Shown: positions 27,811 to 39,293, counted from the first letter of the stretch. The stretch: 64,000 bases of DNA from Collinsella aerofaciens (GCF_028207065.1 NZ_JAQLFP010000006.1:17711-81710), one strand, 5' to 3'. Numbers and translations are program-made. Notes: generated by a model not told the origin, from the letters alone.

Positions 27811-28284
27811 CTAGGAGCGCGTTTCCATCTTGGCGTGGCACTTGGGGCAAGTGACGCGGATCTTGCCCTTGCCCTTGGGGACGGACAGCATCTGACCGCA
27901 GTTGGGACACTTGAGGTACGCCGTGGTCTTGCGGCCCTTCCACATCTTCTTGGCCGTTCGCTTGGCGCGCTCAAAGTCTTCCTTGCTGGTGCCGGCCGCG
28001 CGCGAGGCGTTGGCGGCCGCAGTCCCGCCGCCCAAGCTGGCGACGAACTTGCCTAGGCCGGGGACGTTTGCGGTCGCCGCGACAAAGGCATCGTTCTCCT
28101 TGCGGCGCGCGTCGATGTTTTTGGACAGGCCGCGCAGCACGCCCAACACGATCACGGCGATGGCGATCCAGCTGAGCCACTGGATACGGGCCATCGATCC
28201 GATCATCGCGATGACGATTCCGGCAAAGCCCATCACGATGGTGAGCTCATCGGCGCCGTTGCGACCCTTCATAAAGTCATTCAT
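27811..28284 (-). CDS. small membrane protein with C-terminal zinc ribbon
   Basis: This 157-residue protein has two adjacent hydrophobic segments near the N-terminus (LTIVMGFAGIVIAMIGSMA and WLSWIAIAVIVLGVLRGL), then a basic region, and ends with a zinc-ribbon motif CPNCGQML...VTCPKCHAKME. Similar proteins occur widely in Coriobacteriia and Clostridia without a known function; the ribbon may bind zinc for folding. The ATG at 28284 is preferred over the one six bases earlier because the GAAAGG ribosome site is better spaced for it. It lies downstream of csoR on the same strand, separated by a dispersed repeat, so joint transcription is uncertain. Confidence 0.72.
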   Translation of the reverse strand: MNDFMKGRNGADELTIVMGFAGIVIAMIGSMARIQWLSWIAIAVIVLGVLRGLSKNIDARRKENDAFVAATANVPGLGKFVASLGGGTAAANASRAAGTSKEDFERAKRTAKKMWKGRKTTAYLKCPNCGQMLSVPKGKGKIRVTCPKCHAKMETRS

Positions 28285-28339
28285 GCACATTGCCTTTCAT
28301 TCGATATGCTGCACGCCTTTATACCCGATTTAGAGCAAG

Positions 28340-28396
28340 GGGGACAAGTTCATCTGCACCAATGTGGTGCAAACGTACCTGTCCCCATTGCACCAA
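28340..28396. repeat. dispersed palindromic repeat with TGCACCA core
   Basis: The core TGCACCA-ATG-TGGTGCA (28355-28371) lies inside outer arms GGGGACA (28340-28346) and TGTCCCC (28380-28386), followed by ATTGCACCA. A close copy lies at 39129-39191. It sits between csoR and the zinc-ribbon gene. Confidence 0.75.
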
Positions 28397-28669
28397 TTAC
28401 TTGGCGAGTTTGTCGACGACGCGTTCGATCTCGGCGAGCTTGGCGGCTTTGAGCTCCTCGTCGCCCGATTCGATGGCCGAGGCGACGCAGCCCTCAATGT
28501 GGGCCTTGAGCACGTCGGCGTTAATGCGCGCGAGGAGCGCCTGCGTTGCCATGAGCTGCGTGGAAATATCGACGCAGTAGCGGTCCTCCTCGACCATCCG
28601 CAGGATGCCGTCGATTTGACCGCGTGCCGTCTTGAGCATGCGGGTCACCGATTTATGGTCTGCCATCAT
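28397..28669 (-). CDS. csoR: copper-sensing repressor, CsoR family
   Basis: This 90-residue helical regulator belongs to the CsoR/DUF156 family. Cu(I)-binding residues are all present: Cys32 in EEDRYCVDI, and His57 and Cys61 in LKAHIEGCV, the classical Cys-His-Cys set. RMLKTARGQIDGILRMVE is the first family helix. In known members the apo-protein sits on the operator and Cu(I) releases it. Its position at the end of the copA-copZ-csoR run and the palindrome upstream of copA support copper control. The start ATG has GAGG upstream. Family members sensing nickel or sulfide exist, but the ligand set and neighbours favour copper. Confidence 0.92.
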   Translation of the reverse strand: MMADHKSVTRMLKTARGQIDGILRMVEEDRYCVDISTQLMATQALLARINADVLKAHIEGCVASAIESGDEELKAAKLAEIERVVDKLAK

Positions 28670-28717
28670 GGCGGGTCCTCGTTTCTGGTCGATGGGGTCG
28701 AATGTCTCTGGTAGCTG

Positions 28718-28939
28718 CTACGCGGCGGTTACGGACAGGGCGTGGAACTTCTCGCCGGCGCCCTCGACGGCGGCAGCAAGCTGCTCGGCGGTCACGGTGT
28801 CGGCGCACTCCACCTGTACGGTCTGAGTCTCGTGATCGGCATCGGCGTCGGTCACGCCGGCAACGTTGAGCAGTGCCGTCTCGACAGTAGCGTCGCAGTG
28901 GCCGCACATGAGGCCGGAAGTCTTGATTGTGTATCGCAT
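28718..28939 (-). CDS. copZ: copper chaperone, CopZ-like
   Basis: This 73-residue protein is a single heavy-metal-associated domain. The metal-binding CxxC is Cys12 and Cys15 in GLMCGHCDATVETAL. It would carry Cu(I) in the cytoplasm to the CopA pump. Length and fold pattern (strand, helix, two strands, helix, strand) match CopZ. I placed the start at 28939 where MRYTIKTSG begins and AGAGG lies upstream; the frame is open further but without homology. It sits between copA and csoR in one orientation, with about 150 bp after copA and 48 bp before csoR. Confidence 0.92.
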   Translation of the reverse strand: MRYTIKTSGLMCGHCDATVETALLNVAGVTDADADHETQTVQVECADTVTAEQLAAAVEGAGEKFHALSVTAA

Positions 28940-29086
28940 CGGTATTCCTCTCTGTTGTGTCGGCTTTCCCAGGCACCCGACCTTGACCTTCAAGCCGTCG
29001 CTCGCGTACCAAAGTACGCGTCGCTCCTCTTTCAGGTCAATCTCTGGCACCTGGAAAACCCGTTCTAAATGGACGTAATAGTGAGC

Positions 29087-31426
29087 CTATTTTGCCACTT
29101 TAGGCTTAAAGGTTCGCAGGCGCAGCGCATTGCTTACGACGCACACGCTCGACAGGCTCATGGCCGCGGCGCCAAACATCGGCGAGAGTTGCCAGCCGGT
29201 GAGGGGGAAGAACACGCCTGCGGCGAGTGGGATGCCGATGCCGTTGTAGAACAGCGCCCAGAACAGGTCCTGCTTGATGTTGCGGATCGTGGCGCGCGAA
29301 AGCTCGATGGCACGCGCAACATCCATAAGGTCGCTGCGCATGAGCACCACGTCGGCGCCTTCCTTGGCGATGTCGGCGCCGGTGCCGATCGCAAGGCCCA
29401 CGTCGGCGCGCGCCAGGGCGGGGGAGTCGTTGATGCCGTCGCCCACCATGGCGACCTTGCCGCCCGCATCCTGCAGTTCGCGCACGTGGCGTTCCTTGTC
29501 GGCGGGGAGGACGTCGGCGATGACCTGTTCGCTGGTGAGTCCCACGCGGCGGGCGATAGCCTTGGCCGTCACGCGGTTGTCGCCGGTGAGCATGCGCACG
29601 TCGACGCCGAGCTTGCGGAGCGCGGCGATGGCCCCGGCGCTCGTCTCTTTGACCTCGTCAGCCACGGCGATGGTGCCGACAAGCTCGCCGTTCTTGGCAA
29701 AGAACAGCGGTGTTTTGCCCTCGGCGGCAAATTGCTCGGTAAGACCCGCGGGCACGGTAACGCCCAACTCGTTCATCAGGCGTACGTTGCCGGCGGCGAT
29801 GACATTCTGCCCCTCGCGCGCCGTTACGCCACGACCGGGCACGGCGGCAAAGTCCTCGACCATGCGCGCGACAATTCCGCGTGCCTCGCACTCGGCCATA
29901 ATCGCCTCGGCCAGCGGGTGCTCGCTCGAGCGCTCCAACGCGGCGGCCAGCTTGAGCAGCGACTTTTCGCTCATGGCGGGCGAGCCGTCAGCACGCGTGG
30001 CTACTACGATATCGGTCACGGCAGGCTTGCCGCGGGTGACCGTGCCCGTCTTGTCGAGCACCACGGTGCCCACACTGCGCAGATTCTCCAGCGCCTCGGC
30101 ACTCTTGAACAGAATGCCCATCTCGGCGCCCTTGCCGGTACCCACCATAATGGCGACGGGCGTGGCCAGACCCAGTGCGCAAGGGCAGCTGATCACCAGC
30201 ACGGCCACGGCGGAGGTGAGCGCCTCGTTCATGCTGCCGGTCAGTGCCATCCACACTACAAAGGTCACGACCGAGATTACAAACACCACGGGCACGAACA
30301 CGCCGGCGACCTTGTCGGCCATGCGGGCGATGGGCGCCTTGGTGGCGTTGGCGTCCTCGACGAGCTGGATAATCTTGGCGAGCGACGTGTCGGCGCCCAC
30401 ACGCGTGGCGCGGAAGGTAAACGAGCCCGTGCGGTTGACCGTGGCCGCGTTGACAGTGTCGCCGGCGGTCTTTTCCACGGGGATGGACTCGCCGGTGAGC
30501 GCGCTCTCGTCCACGGCCGAGCTGCCCTCGAGCACCACGCCATCGACGGGGATGGACTCTCCGGGGCGTACGCGCAGGACCTGGCCGGGAAGGATGCTGT
30601 CGACGTCGACGGTGGTCTCGGTGCCGTCCTCTGCCACGACGGTCGCGCTCTTGGGCGCCAGGTCGATGAGCGCCTCGATGGCGCCGCCGGTCTTGGATTT
30701 GCTGCGTGTCTCGAGGTATTTGCCCACGGTGACGAGCGACAGGATCGTGCCCGCACTCTCAAAATACAGGTTGCCCATGCTCGTCATCATGGCCTCGTGG
30801 ATTTGCCCGGCGGCCAGCTGGTCGGCCATGATAAACATGGCATAGAACGACCAGGCGACGGAAGCGGTGGCGCCCACGGCAATAAGGGCGTCCATGGTGG
30901 GCGCGCCGTGCGCGAGCGATTTAAACCCGTTGATAAAGTACGCGTCGTTGACATAGACGATGGGGATAAGCAGGACGAGCTCGGTGAGGGCGAGCGTCAT
31001 GCTGTGGGTATGGTCGGTGAAAATGCCGGGCAGCGGCCAGCCAAGCATGTGCCCCATGCCTATGTAGAACAGTGGGATGAGGAATACGATCGAGACGATG
31101 AGACGAGTGCGCATGGCAGAGGCGGCGGCCTCCAGTTTTTTGGTGGGCGACTCCATATGGGCGGCGCCGGACCTGGCTTGCGTACTGCCGCTTTGGGCGG
31201 CGTCGGTGCCCGTGCTGACGGGTGAGGCCGAGTAGCCAGCGCGATCGACGGCGGTGCAGATGTCGTCGGGGGTGACCTGCGCGGGGTCGTAGTCCACCAG
31301 CATAGAGCCGGCGAGCAGATTGACCGCGACGCTCTCGACGCCGTCGAGCTTGCTCACGGCACGATCCACGTGCGCCTGGCAGGCGGCGCATGTCATGCCA
31401 CCCACGTCGAACTTATCTTGAGCCAT
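29087..31426 (-). CDS. copA: copper-exporting P-type ATPase
   Basis: CopA is a P1B-type ATPase that pumps Cu(I) out of the cytoplasm. The 779-residue protein has one N-terminal metal domain with Cys13 and Cys16 ([12 protein letters not shown]). Membrane helices follow, with the transport motif SCPCALG in the sixth. TGES and the phosphorylation site [13 protein letters not shown] follow, with the ATP-binding SEHPLAEAI and the hinge [22 protein letters not shown]. Helices seven and eight carry [19 protein letters not shown] and [20 protein letters not shown], typical of copper exporters. It is the first gene of copA-copZ-csoR, with AGAAAGGAG before the ATG and a CsoR-type operator upstream. Confidence 0.96.
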   Translation of the reverse strand: MAQDKFDVGGMTCAACQAHVDRAVSKLDGVESVAVNLLAGSMLVDYDPAQVTPDDICTAVDRAGYSASPVSTGTDAAQSGSTQARSGAAHMESPTKKLEAAASAMRTRLIVSIVFLIPLFYIGMGHMLGWPLPGIFTDHTHSMTLALTELVLLIPIVYVNDAYFINGFKSLAHGAPTMDALIAVGATASVAWSFYAMFIMADQLAAGQIHEAMMTSMGNLYFESAGTILSLVTVGKYLETRSKSKTGGAIEALIDLAPKSATVVAEDGTETTVDVDSILPGQVLRVRPGESIPVDGVVLEGSSAVDESALTGESIPVEKTAGDTVNAATVNRTGSFTFRATRVGADTSLAKIIQLVEDANATKAPIARMADKVAGVFVPVVFVISVVTFVVWMALTGSMNEALTSAVAVLVISCPCALGLATPVAIMVGTGKGAEMGILFKSAEALENLRSVGTVVLDKTGTVTRGKPAVTDIVVATRADGSPAMSEKSLLKLAAALERSSEHPLAEAIMAECEARGIVARMVEDFAAVPGRGVTAREGQNVIAAGNVRLMNELGVTVPAGLTEQFAAEGKTPLFFAKNGELVGTIAVADEVKETSAGAIAALRKLGVDVRMLTGDNRVTAKAIARRVGLTSEQVIADVLPADKERHVRELQDAGGKVAMVGDGINDSPALARADVGLAIGTGADIAKEGADVVLMRSDLMDVARAIELSRATIRNIKQDLFWALFYNGIGIPLAAGVFFPLTGWQLSPMFGAAAMSLSSVCVVSNALRLRTFKPKVAK

Positions 31427-31473
31427 GGCTTCTCCTTTCTGTGGTTCGCTGTTGGAATTGTTAACCTGCTGAT

Positions 31474-31501
31474 ACTATACACCCATACCCCCTGGGGGTG
31501 T
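31474..31501 (-). promoter_or_regulatory. CsoR-type operator and -10 element of copA
   Basis: ATACCCCC-T-GGGGGTGT (31485-31501) is a near-perfect palindrome matching the G-tract architecture of CsoR operators. On the minus strand it sits just before a -10-like TATAGT (31474-31479), about 50 bp upstream of copA, where a bound repressor would block RNA polymerase. Confidence 0.75.
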
Positions 31502-31576
31502 CCAGTAATGGTTGGAATGTATGACTTTTCATTACAGATGAGGGCGGCTGCTCAATCGGTGGCCGTCCTAACCAAT

Positions 31577-31716
31577 CATCTCAATCTGTAACATCTAGAG
31601 AGTTTTTTGACCCCTTACTGTTACAGATTGAGATGTTGTCTCGCGGGGTTGGGGTTTTGTCTCGTTCCGTAACATCTAGACCTGTATCTGCCGAGCTGGT
31701 GTTACAGATCTAGACA
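31577..31716. repeat. two-copy array of 59-bp palindromes (locus d)
   Basis: Copies lie at 31577-31635 (CATCTCAATCTGTAAC / GTTACAGATTGAGATG) and 31658-31716 (TGTCTCGTTCCGTAAC / GTTACAGATCTAGACA), starts 81 bp apart. In copy one the outermost bases changed in both arms together (CA and TG), which keeps pairing. It lies between the kinase stop codon (41 bp away) and copA. The remainder of the 31427-31757 gap holds the copA promoter. Confidence 0.9.
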
Positions 31717-31757
31717 ATTGCCGGGGAGGGGTCCCGTCACGGCAAGACGCCCGCTCC

Positions 31758-33842
31758 CTAGATGCAGAACCCGGGGATCACGCAGGTTCGCTTGCTTGGC
31801 TTTTCCGCAGGCGTTGCGTACGTAAAGACGTCGCCGTCGTAGCCCACACGGTTCATATAGAGCGTGCCTTCGCTCTCCGATGTGTCGGGGCTTGCCGTAC
31901 GCTCCCACCAACAGACATCCTTGCCCTTCCACTGGCGAACCAACGTCTCGTTCGTGGTGTACGGACTTACCTTGAGCTCGCGGAAGAGTTGGTACTCCTT
32001 GCCCTCGCCGTTATAGATGTCGGCCAGGTAGTGAAAGCCCTCGGCAAATGACTCGGGCGGCTGCACTCCGCACAGCTCGACCATGGCGGGCAGCCAAAGG
32101 GTTGCGGGCAGCTCGCTCAGACACGATGCGCTTCTAGCGGCGCCAACGTTATTCGAGATCTTTTTGACAGATTTGATGAGTGCGCGCAACTCGTTGGGCA
32201 GCAGCTTAAGGCCGTCGTTATCGAGCCATTCCCGCAGCTCGCAATCTGCCCAGCCGGCGCTCAACGGTTGGGCCGCGGCATCGCGTTCGGCAATGCCGGC
32301 ATCGAACATAAACGTCAGTCTGGCCTTGCCCGTACCGTCTAGAAGCTCGTCGTGGCGGATGCCCACAAGCTGCGCGCCGACCTGCAGCCCGTTGGTGAGC
32401 GTGACACGCTTGGTACACGGATAGGGGATATGCCCATCGGCATCAAGCAGGTGATAGCGCTTGGCAATCTCGCGTGCCTCGCTACGGGTCTCGGCGGCCT
32501 TAATCTTGAGCGAAATCTCCTGCAGCTGATCCCAAGTGTAGTCGTCAAGTGAACTGCGGATGCCATCCAGGTAGTCGGGGATGCCAAAGCCATGGGTTGC
32601 CGCCCCGATAACGCCGAGCCCCGCAACGGCTGCGACAACGCCACCGATAATAAAGCGGCGGTGGGTCATGGCATCGTGCCGGGCCTGCGCCAGGATCTCT
32701 CGCGCGCGCTCGCCGGCGACGTCGACCTTAAGGTGTGTACCGGAGTCGATGTCGATTGCGGCCTCATCTCCTGCGCCTTCGCGGCCTTCGGATTCGGAAT
32801 CGGTGAGGTATGCCGAGAGCACCTCGAGCATCTGCTGCTCGGTGGGACGATCGCACCGCTCGACTGAGATGCCTTTCATGATGATCTGGACAAGCGCTTT
32901 GTCGCCCTCACATCGCGGCTCGAGCGGTGCCGGCTTGGTCTTGGTCTTTACGAGATAGAACGAGCCGGTTGCAGCGGCGTCCGTCGACTCAAAGTCAAAC
33001 GGTTTGCGACCGCTGTAGAGCTGGTACAGAATGCTCGAAAGCGCATAGACGTCGATTGCCGGCGAACGGCGAAGGGCCGCGATGCCTTCGATATCCTGCG
33101 TGAGCATCTCGGGCGCGGCGTATGCGGGCGTGGCAAAGCGCCAGATGTCGGCGCGCCGGGTGATCGTATCGTCACCGAGGGCCATGGTCGCGGAGCCCAT
33201 GTCGATGAGACAGGGGTCAAAGGAGCAATCGGCAATCTGCTGCTCGAGCGTTCGGCTGGTGGTGCGGAACATGATATTGGCAGGCGACAGGTCGCGATGG
33301 ACGACCGGATTCACAAGGCCTTGGGTCATCAAGAGTGCGCGAAGCACGGCGCTTCCAACGGCGGCCACCATCTGGGTGGTTAGCCCGCCCGAGGCATCGT
33401 GCGGAAGCAAGGGCAGCGCCTGCTTGAGCGATGTTCCCTCGACCCACTCCATGAGGATGAGCGGGTCATCCTCGCACGATCCGTAGCCATAGACGCGCGG
33501 AAATCCGCGCAGGTGCGAGACGGTACACAGATGACGGTACTCCTCGAACAGCGCGGCGGTGTTAGCCAGGTGCGCAGCCGCTTGCTCGGCGGAGCGATCG
33601 GGCGTCTGGTCGGAAAGAATGGCGTTGTCCTTGAGTAGCTTGACGGCAAAGACCTCGCCGCTCGTGTTGGTCGCGCGCAGCACGTGCCCGATGTTGCCGT
33701 TGTCGCGGTGGGCCGTCTGGAGAATAAGCGTCATAAACCGACGCTTGGCATCATCCTCGGCGCTGGGGTCTACCGCCACGGCGGTGTCGAACGTGTCAAG
33801 ACGGATGAGTTTGTCGCCATAGGCGCTATCGGTAGTATCCAT
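31758..33842 (-). CDS. membrane Ser/Thr protein kinase with DUF6273-like C-terminal domain
   Basis: This 694-residue protein has a Hanks-type kinase domain (about residues 40-370): ATP-binding Lys in FAVKLLKD, catalytic HRDLSPANIMF at about 182, and DMGSATM where DFG normally stands, so the Asp is kept while Phe is Met. It also has ATPAYAAPEML in the activation segment. A membrane segment (RRFIIGGVVAAVAGLGVIGAA) follows near residue 430. The C-terminal part resembles DUF6273: GWADCELREWLDND, ALIKSVKKISNN, LPATLWLPAMVEL, VCWWERTASPDT and the closing CVIPGFCI. That domain would be outside the cell. ATG at 33842 follows AAAGGAA. An FHA protein gene lies upstream on the same strand, suggesting a phospho-signalling pair. 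Confidence 0.85.
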   Translation of the reverse strand: MDTTDSAYGDKLIRLDTFDTAVAVDPSAEDDAKRRFMTLILQTAHRDNGNIGHVLRATNTSGEVFAVKLLKDNAILSDQTPDRSAEQAAAHLANTAALFEEYRHLCTVSHLRGFPRVYGYGSCEDDPLILMEWVEGTSLKQALPLLPHDASGGLTTQMVAAVGSAVLRALLMTQGLVNPVVHRDLSPANIMFRTTSRTLEQQIADCSFDPCLIDMGSATMALGDDTITRRADIWRFATPAYAAPEMLTQDIEGIAALRRSPAIDVYALSSILYQLYSGRKPFDFESTDAAATGSFYLVKTKTKPAPLEPRCEGDKALVQIIMKGISVERCDRPTEQQMLEVLSAYLTDSESEGREGAGDEAAIDIDSGTHLKVDVAGERAREILAQARHDAMTHRRFIIGGVVAAVAGLGVIGAATHGFGIPDYLDGIRSSLDDYTWDQLQEISLKIKAAETRSEAREIAKRYHLLDADGHIPYPCTKRVTLTNGLQVGAQLVGIRHDELLDGTGKARLTFMFDAGIAERDAAAQPLSAGWADCELREWLDNDGLKLLPNELRALIKSVKKISNNVGAARSASCLSELPATLWLPAMVELCGVQPPESFAEGFHYLADIYNGEGKEYQLFRELKVSPYTTNETLVRQWKGKDVCWWERTASPDTSESEGTLYMNRVGYDGDVFTYATPAEKPSKRTCVIPGFCI

Positions 33843-33875
33843 GGCGTTCCTTTGTCTGGCATGGGTTGCCGCGCG

Positions 33876-33934
33876 TATACGTGGGCAGTGCGGATATCGG
33901 CAAAATACCATGATAGCCGCACTACCCACGTATA
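33876..33934. repeat. inverted repeat upstream of the kinase gene
   Basis: Two 23-bp arms (33876-33898 and 33912-33934) differ at two positions and surround a 13-bp AT-rich centre. It lies 34 bp before the kinase start, so it could form a hairpin in the kinase leader or act as an operator. Its sequence is unlike the other repeat families in the window. Confidence 0.8.
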
Positions 33935-33981
33935 CCGTTGAGTATTGTCGTTTACGATGCAGAAGGTAGAAGACGAAAGAC

Positions 33982-34010
33982 GGACGGCGACCGTCTTTTG
34001 ATCGCCGTCC
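33982..34010 (-). terminator. hairpin after FHA gene
   Basis: GGACGGCGA and TCGCCGTCC form a nine-pair stem; read on the minus strand it is followed by a pyrimidine-rich GTCTTTCGTCTTCT. It lies 4 bp past the FHA stop codon, so the kinase gene beyond it may rely on its own promoter. Confidence 0.6.
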
Positions 34011-34013
34011 GCG

Positions 34014-34976
34014 CTAGTCCACAATGACAAGGAATGTCGTGTAGAGACCCAGATGGAGCCTGTCGCTGTTTTCGATTTTCACCGGGGGATAGATCTTGCC
34101 AGGCTCGCGTTGGTCGCGCGGCGGCTCAATCACAATATCGCCGTCACCCGCGCCCGATTCGAGCACTGTGCCGTTGGTCGATCCAAGGCCCTGGGCGTAC
34201 CAGTGCCCACCCTCGAGCCAAATACGAAGATGCTCGCGCGAGGCGTCGGCGCCTACATCGGTGATGCTGGGCGAGGTTTTGGGCAAAGAACCAATCACGG
34301 TGCCGCGCGGATCGCGTGTGAGGGGATGGATTTGCATGTCGACGCAGTCGTCGGCATGTGTCCTGAGCAGACCGAGGTTGGGGGCGACGGCGCGCGGCTG
34401 CTCCAGGCTGCCCATAAAGCCACGTCCGACGGTGGTCTCGGTGGTGCCAAAATGCCCGCCAGTTTTACTATCGCAAAAGCGCTCAACGGTCGCCACGCCC
34501 TGGGCGGGATCGGCGAGTGCGCCCGTTGCCACAAAGAGCATCAGGAAGAGCGTGCTCTTTTCGCGCACGGTATTGCCATCAAAGTTGTCGATGTGATTGA
34601 GGGCATTTGCATATAGGCGGCTGTCCAGCTTGTAGCTGGCGAGAGCTGACATCATTTCGTTGGCTGCCGGACCGCAATAGTGCTCGGCGATTGCCTGATA
34701 GGCGGACTCGCCGCCGCCGAGCTTGCTACAGATTGCCGCGGAAAGGTTGAGCGTGGTGACGGTAAAGTCGCTGTAGATGGCGGGTGCGCACTGGTCGGGC
34801 TCGCGATGGACGATGTAGCGGGTGAGATACGAGCGGTTGGAAGAACATTTCTCGAGCAGGGTGCTGCCGAGATAAGAGTTTCCATTGATGAGCATTCGGG
34901 CGATTTCGAGATGCTTGAGACCGCCGAACGAGCGAATATCGTTATAGAGGACCGAGCAAGGCGTCTCTGCTGCCAC
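34014..34976 (-). CDS. FHA-domain protein
   Basis: This 320-residue protein carries a C-terminal FHA domain, which binds phosphothreonine: GADASREHLRIWLEGGHWYAQGLGSTNGTVLESG holds the SxxH and STNGT loops (residues about 230-270). The first 190 residues are helical and unrecognised (FGGLKHLEIARMLINGNSYLG, SAAICSKLGGGESAYQAIAEHY); a short hydrophobic stretch (TLFLMLFVATGALADP) is present, but no clear signal peptide. The GTG at 34976 is chosen because AAAGGAGG lies just upstream. Position next to the Ser/Thr kinase strongly suggests that the kinase or its substrate is the phospho-ligand. The partner cannot be named. Confidence 0.82.
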   Translation of the reverse strand: MAAETPCSVLYNDIRSFGGLKHLEIARMLINGNSYLGSTLLEKCSSNRSYLTRYIVHREPDQCAPAIYSDFTVTTLNLSAAICSKLGGGESAYQAIAEHYCGPAANEMMSALASYKLDSRLYANALNHIDNFDGNTVREKSTLFLMLFVATGALADPAQGVATVERFCDSKTGGHFGTTETTVGRGFMGSLEQPRAVAPNLGLLRTHADDCVDMQIHPLTRDPRGTVIGSLPKTSPSITDVGADASREHLRIWLEGGHWYAQGLGSTNGTVLESGAGDGDIVIEPPRDQREPGKIYPPVKIENSDRLHLGLYTTFLVIVD

Positions 34977-35197
34977 GGATACCTCCTTTGATTGCTTCCT
35001 AGCCAATATGACGATAGGAATTAATGCCCCCCGGTGGGCGACGTATTAAATGGCTGCGCAATATATAGCGTAACCAAAGCAACATTATAGGCCACATGTT
35101 CGAAATTGCAGGAAGCCTGAGAGATTTGGTTATGACTGGACGGTAATCCCTCTCTGTCTTATTCTGAAAAATTAGGGGCCGGTTTTGCTTCGCAGCC

Positions 35198-35213
35198 GTT
35201 ACAGATTGAGACA
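35198..35213. repeat. half copy of the 59-bp palindrome
   Basis: GTTACAGATTGAGACA is a perfect right arm of the 59-bp palindrome family, but no left arm is visible within 60 bp. It lies in the 34977-35482 gap between the divergent FHA and helicase genes. The rest of this gap must hold both promoters and seems to give the helicase a long leader; I could not assign elements confidently. Confidence 0.75.
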
Positions 35214-35482
35214 ATCAGCCGGGCCCGCCCCGTCCGCCTCGTCATCTGTGGTTTACGTGGGGGCATACGGAGTGCGGGTATACTAACCGGCGGCGAATCT
35301 GCTCCATCGCTTAGAGCTGCTGCGTCTGGACGGCGCGTGATAGGGCTGCCAAAGCGATCGCCAGCGTGCTGAGCAACGTCCTCTCTGTGCGCACCTGTTT
35401 TGTATGTATTAGCGCACTACCAAGCACGCCCGCGCGGCCGCATGCCGTGTCCATTGCGCGTGCAGATAAGGAACAACAACAT

Positions 35483-37732
<2,250 letters not shown>

Positions 37733-37765
37733 CACACCCGTCGCGCGGTGAGGCGAGATGAGTTT

Positions 37766-37800
37766 GGGCCCCGAGCAGATTATGCTCGGGGCCCTTTTTG
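37766..37800 (+). terminator. terminator of the helicase gene
   Basis: GGGCCCCGAGCA and TGCTCGGGGCCC form a perfect twelve-pair stem with a five-base loop, followed by TTTTT, about 33 bp after the stop codon. Confidence 0.92.
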
Positions 37801-38353
37801 TTTGCCGTATCCGATCGCTAGTTCAAATGTGATTTCCTCGGGAATGCATCTAGAAGATGCCGTGGGCCTGTTTCCTGCCATGCGGCAATGGGTCCCATGG
37901 GGTGTGCCGTGCATTTTTTGGAGTATTCAGCAGCTCTAGCTGGCTGCATACGATTCGGTATTGCCAACGGTGGCCTTCAGATACCCCCTATGAGCGTTTT
38001 GAGTTAGATTTCGCCGTTTTTCGAAGCAAAGGTACGTCATTCTCGCTATGTCGGAACCCTAAATGACGCAGCGCCCTACAGTTTTGCCCGCCCGCGGCGG
38101 TGCTGGCGCGGTCACGTTGCAGAATACTCCGTTTTTTGCACGGGCTAGGATAGGGTACCTCAGGAGAACACGGCGGTATCCCGTAAATATATACAATCTG
38201 TACCGTAATTTATACAAAACGAAGAGGCAGACAGCGTAGGGTGGGTGCATTGGGGTGCTTGGTGCATTAAAACGGGGACCCTACGTGCCGTATACTCTGG
38301 CTGGATGTGAAAACGGCTTGACGCGTTGCCAGGCGTAGGGGGAGGGTGTCTAG
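37801..38353. other. intergenic region without a recognised gene
   Basis: This 553-bp gap has no convincing coding frame on either strand. It includes an AT-rich stretch (38176-38222) with ATATATAC and TTTATAC, which probably contains the promoter for the following gene, and an eight-base inverted pair CGTAGGGT / ACCCTACG around 38236-38286. I saw no known riboswitch or small RNA. Confidence 0.5.
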
Positions 38354-39115
38354 ATGAGCGTATTCGAAATTGTGTTTAGTCCGACGGGTGGAACGCAGAA
38401 GGTGTCTGGCCTTGTGGCTGGAGCGCTGGACAAAAAGACCGTTACCGTCGATCTGACCGATAGCGGGTTGGATTTCCACGAGGTCTCGATGACGAAGGAC
38501 GACGTGGCTGTTATCTCCGTGCCAGCGTATGCCGGCAGAGTCCCTGCCGTGGCGGTCGACCGACTGAACATGGTTCACGGCAACGGAGCGCGGGCCGTTC
38601 TGGTGTGCGTCTACGGAAACCGCGCGTTTGAGGACACGCTCGTAGAGCTGGAGGACGTTGCGAAGCATGCGGGATTCCGGGTAATCGCGGCAGTTGCAGC
38701 CATTGCAGAACATTCCATTGCGCGACAGTTTGCTGCCGGTCGTCCGGATGCGCAGGATGCGGCGCAGCTCGCAGAGTTTGCGCAGCAAATTCAGCAAAAG
38801 CTGTTGGCTGAGGATACATCCGAGCCCTCTATTCCCGGCAATCGTCCTTATAAACAAGCCAGAGGTCACCGCATGGCACCTGAGGCAACAGAGGATTGCG
38901 TCTCCTGCGGTGCATGCGCCGCGGCGTGCCCCGTTTGTGCTATCGACAAGGGTGACCCCAAACGAGCAGCTGGCGAGGCGTGCATCTCCTGCATGCGCTG
39001 CATTGCCGTATGCCCGCGAGGCGCTCGTAAGCTTGATCCCAACAAGCTATCCGCTGTTTCTCAGATGCTGAGCAAGGTTTGCGTCGTGCGGAAGGAATGC
39101 GAGCTCTTTGTCTAG
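38354..39115 (+). CDS. flavodoxin-ferredoxin fusion (EFR1-type)
   Basis: This 253-residue protein joins an N-terminal flavodoxin-like domain (IVFSPTGGTQKVSGLVAG is the FMN-phosphate loop; VISVPAYAGRVP and VCVYGNRAFEDTL follow) to a C-terminal ferredoxin domain with two 4Fe-4S motifs, CVSCGACAAACPVCAI and CISCMRCIAVCPRGARKL. Such proteins, labelled EFR1 family, are electron carriers in anaerobes with unknown partners. The spacing in the first motif (CxxCxxxxCPxC) is slightly unusual, with an additional Cys four residues after the third. ATG follows GGGGGAGGG. It stands alone, flanked by a large gap and by two dispersed repeats. A link to the hydrogenase 5 kb away is possible but not shown. Confidence 0.87.
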   Translation: MSVFEIVFSPTGGTQKVSGLVAGALDKKTVTVDLTDSGLDFHEVSMTKDDVAVISVPAYAGRVPAVAVDRLNMVHGNGARAVLVCVYGNRAFEDTLVELEDVAKHAGFRVIAAVAAIAEHSIARQFAAGRPDAQDAAQLAEFAQQIQQKLLAEDTSEPSIPGNRPYKQARGHRMAPEATEDCVSCGACAAACPVCAIDKGDPKRAAGEACISCMRCIAVCPRGARKLDPNKLSAVSQMLSKVCVVRKECELFV

Positions 39116-39128
39116 CGCATACGAAATT

Positions 39129-39191
39129 GGTGCAATGGGGCCAGGTTAATCTGCACCAACCTGGTGCAAACAAACCTGTCCCCAATGCACC
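39129..39191. repeat. dispersed palindromic repeat with TGCACCA core
   Basis: The core TGCACCA-ACC-TGGTGCA (39152-39168) lies inside outer arms GGTGCAATGGGG (39129-39140) and CCCCAATGCACC (39180-39191), which pair with one mismatch. It is the more complete copy of the family also present at 28340-28396, and begins 13 bp after the EFR1 stop codon. Confidence 0.8.
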
Positions 39192-39212
39192 AGAGTGAGG
39201 AGCGCCCCTGGG

Positions 39213-39244
39213 TGCCGGCAGAAAAGGAACGTCCCTAAGTGCCG
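39213..39244. repeat. dispersed 32-bp repeat with GGAACGTCCCTAAGTGCCG
   Basis: TGCCGGCAGAAAAGGAACGT followed by CCCTAAGTGCCG matches one half of the perfect palindrome at 50701-50756. Here only one arm with the CTGCCGGCAG-type centre is present, so it looks like a solo half. Confidence 0.75.
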
Positions 39245-39293
39245 CTTAAATACCGTTTATCGAAGAAAAAATACCGCTCACCGGTCATAATGA

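Noticed and set aside
29069..31225. 718-codon plus-strand frame across copA
   Set aside because: copA on the minus strand has all P-type ATPase motifs; the plus-strand frame is a His/Gly-rich shadow.
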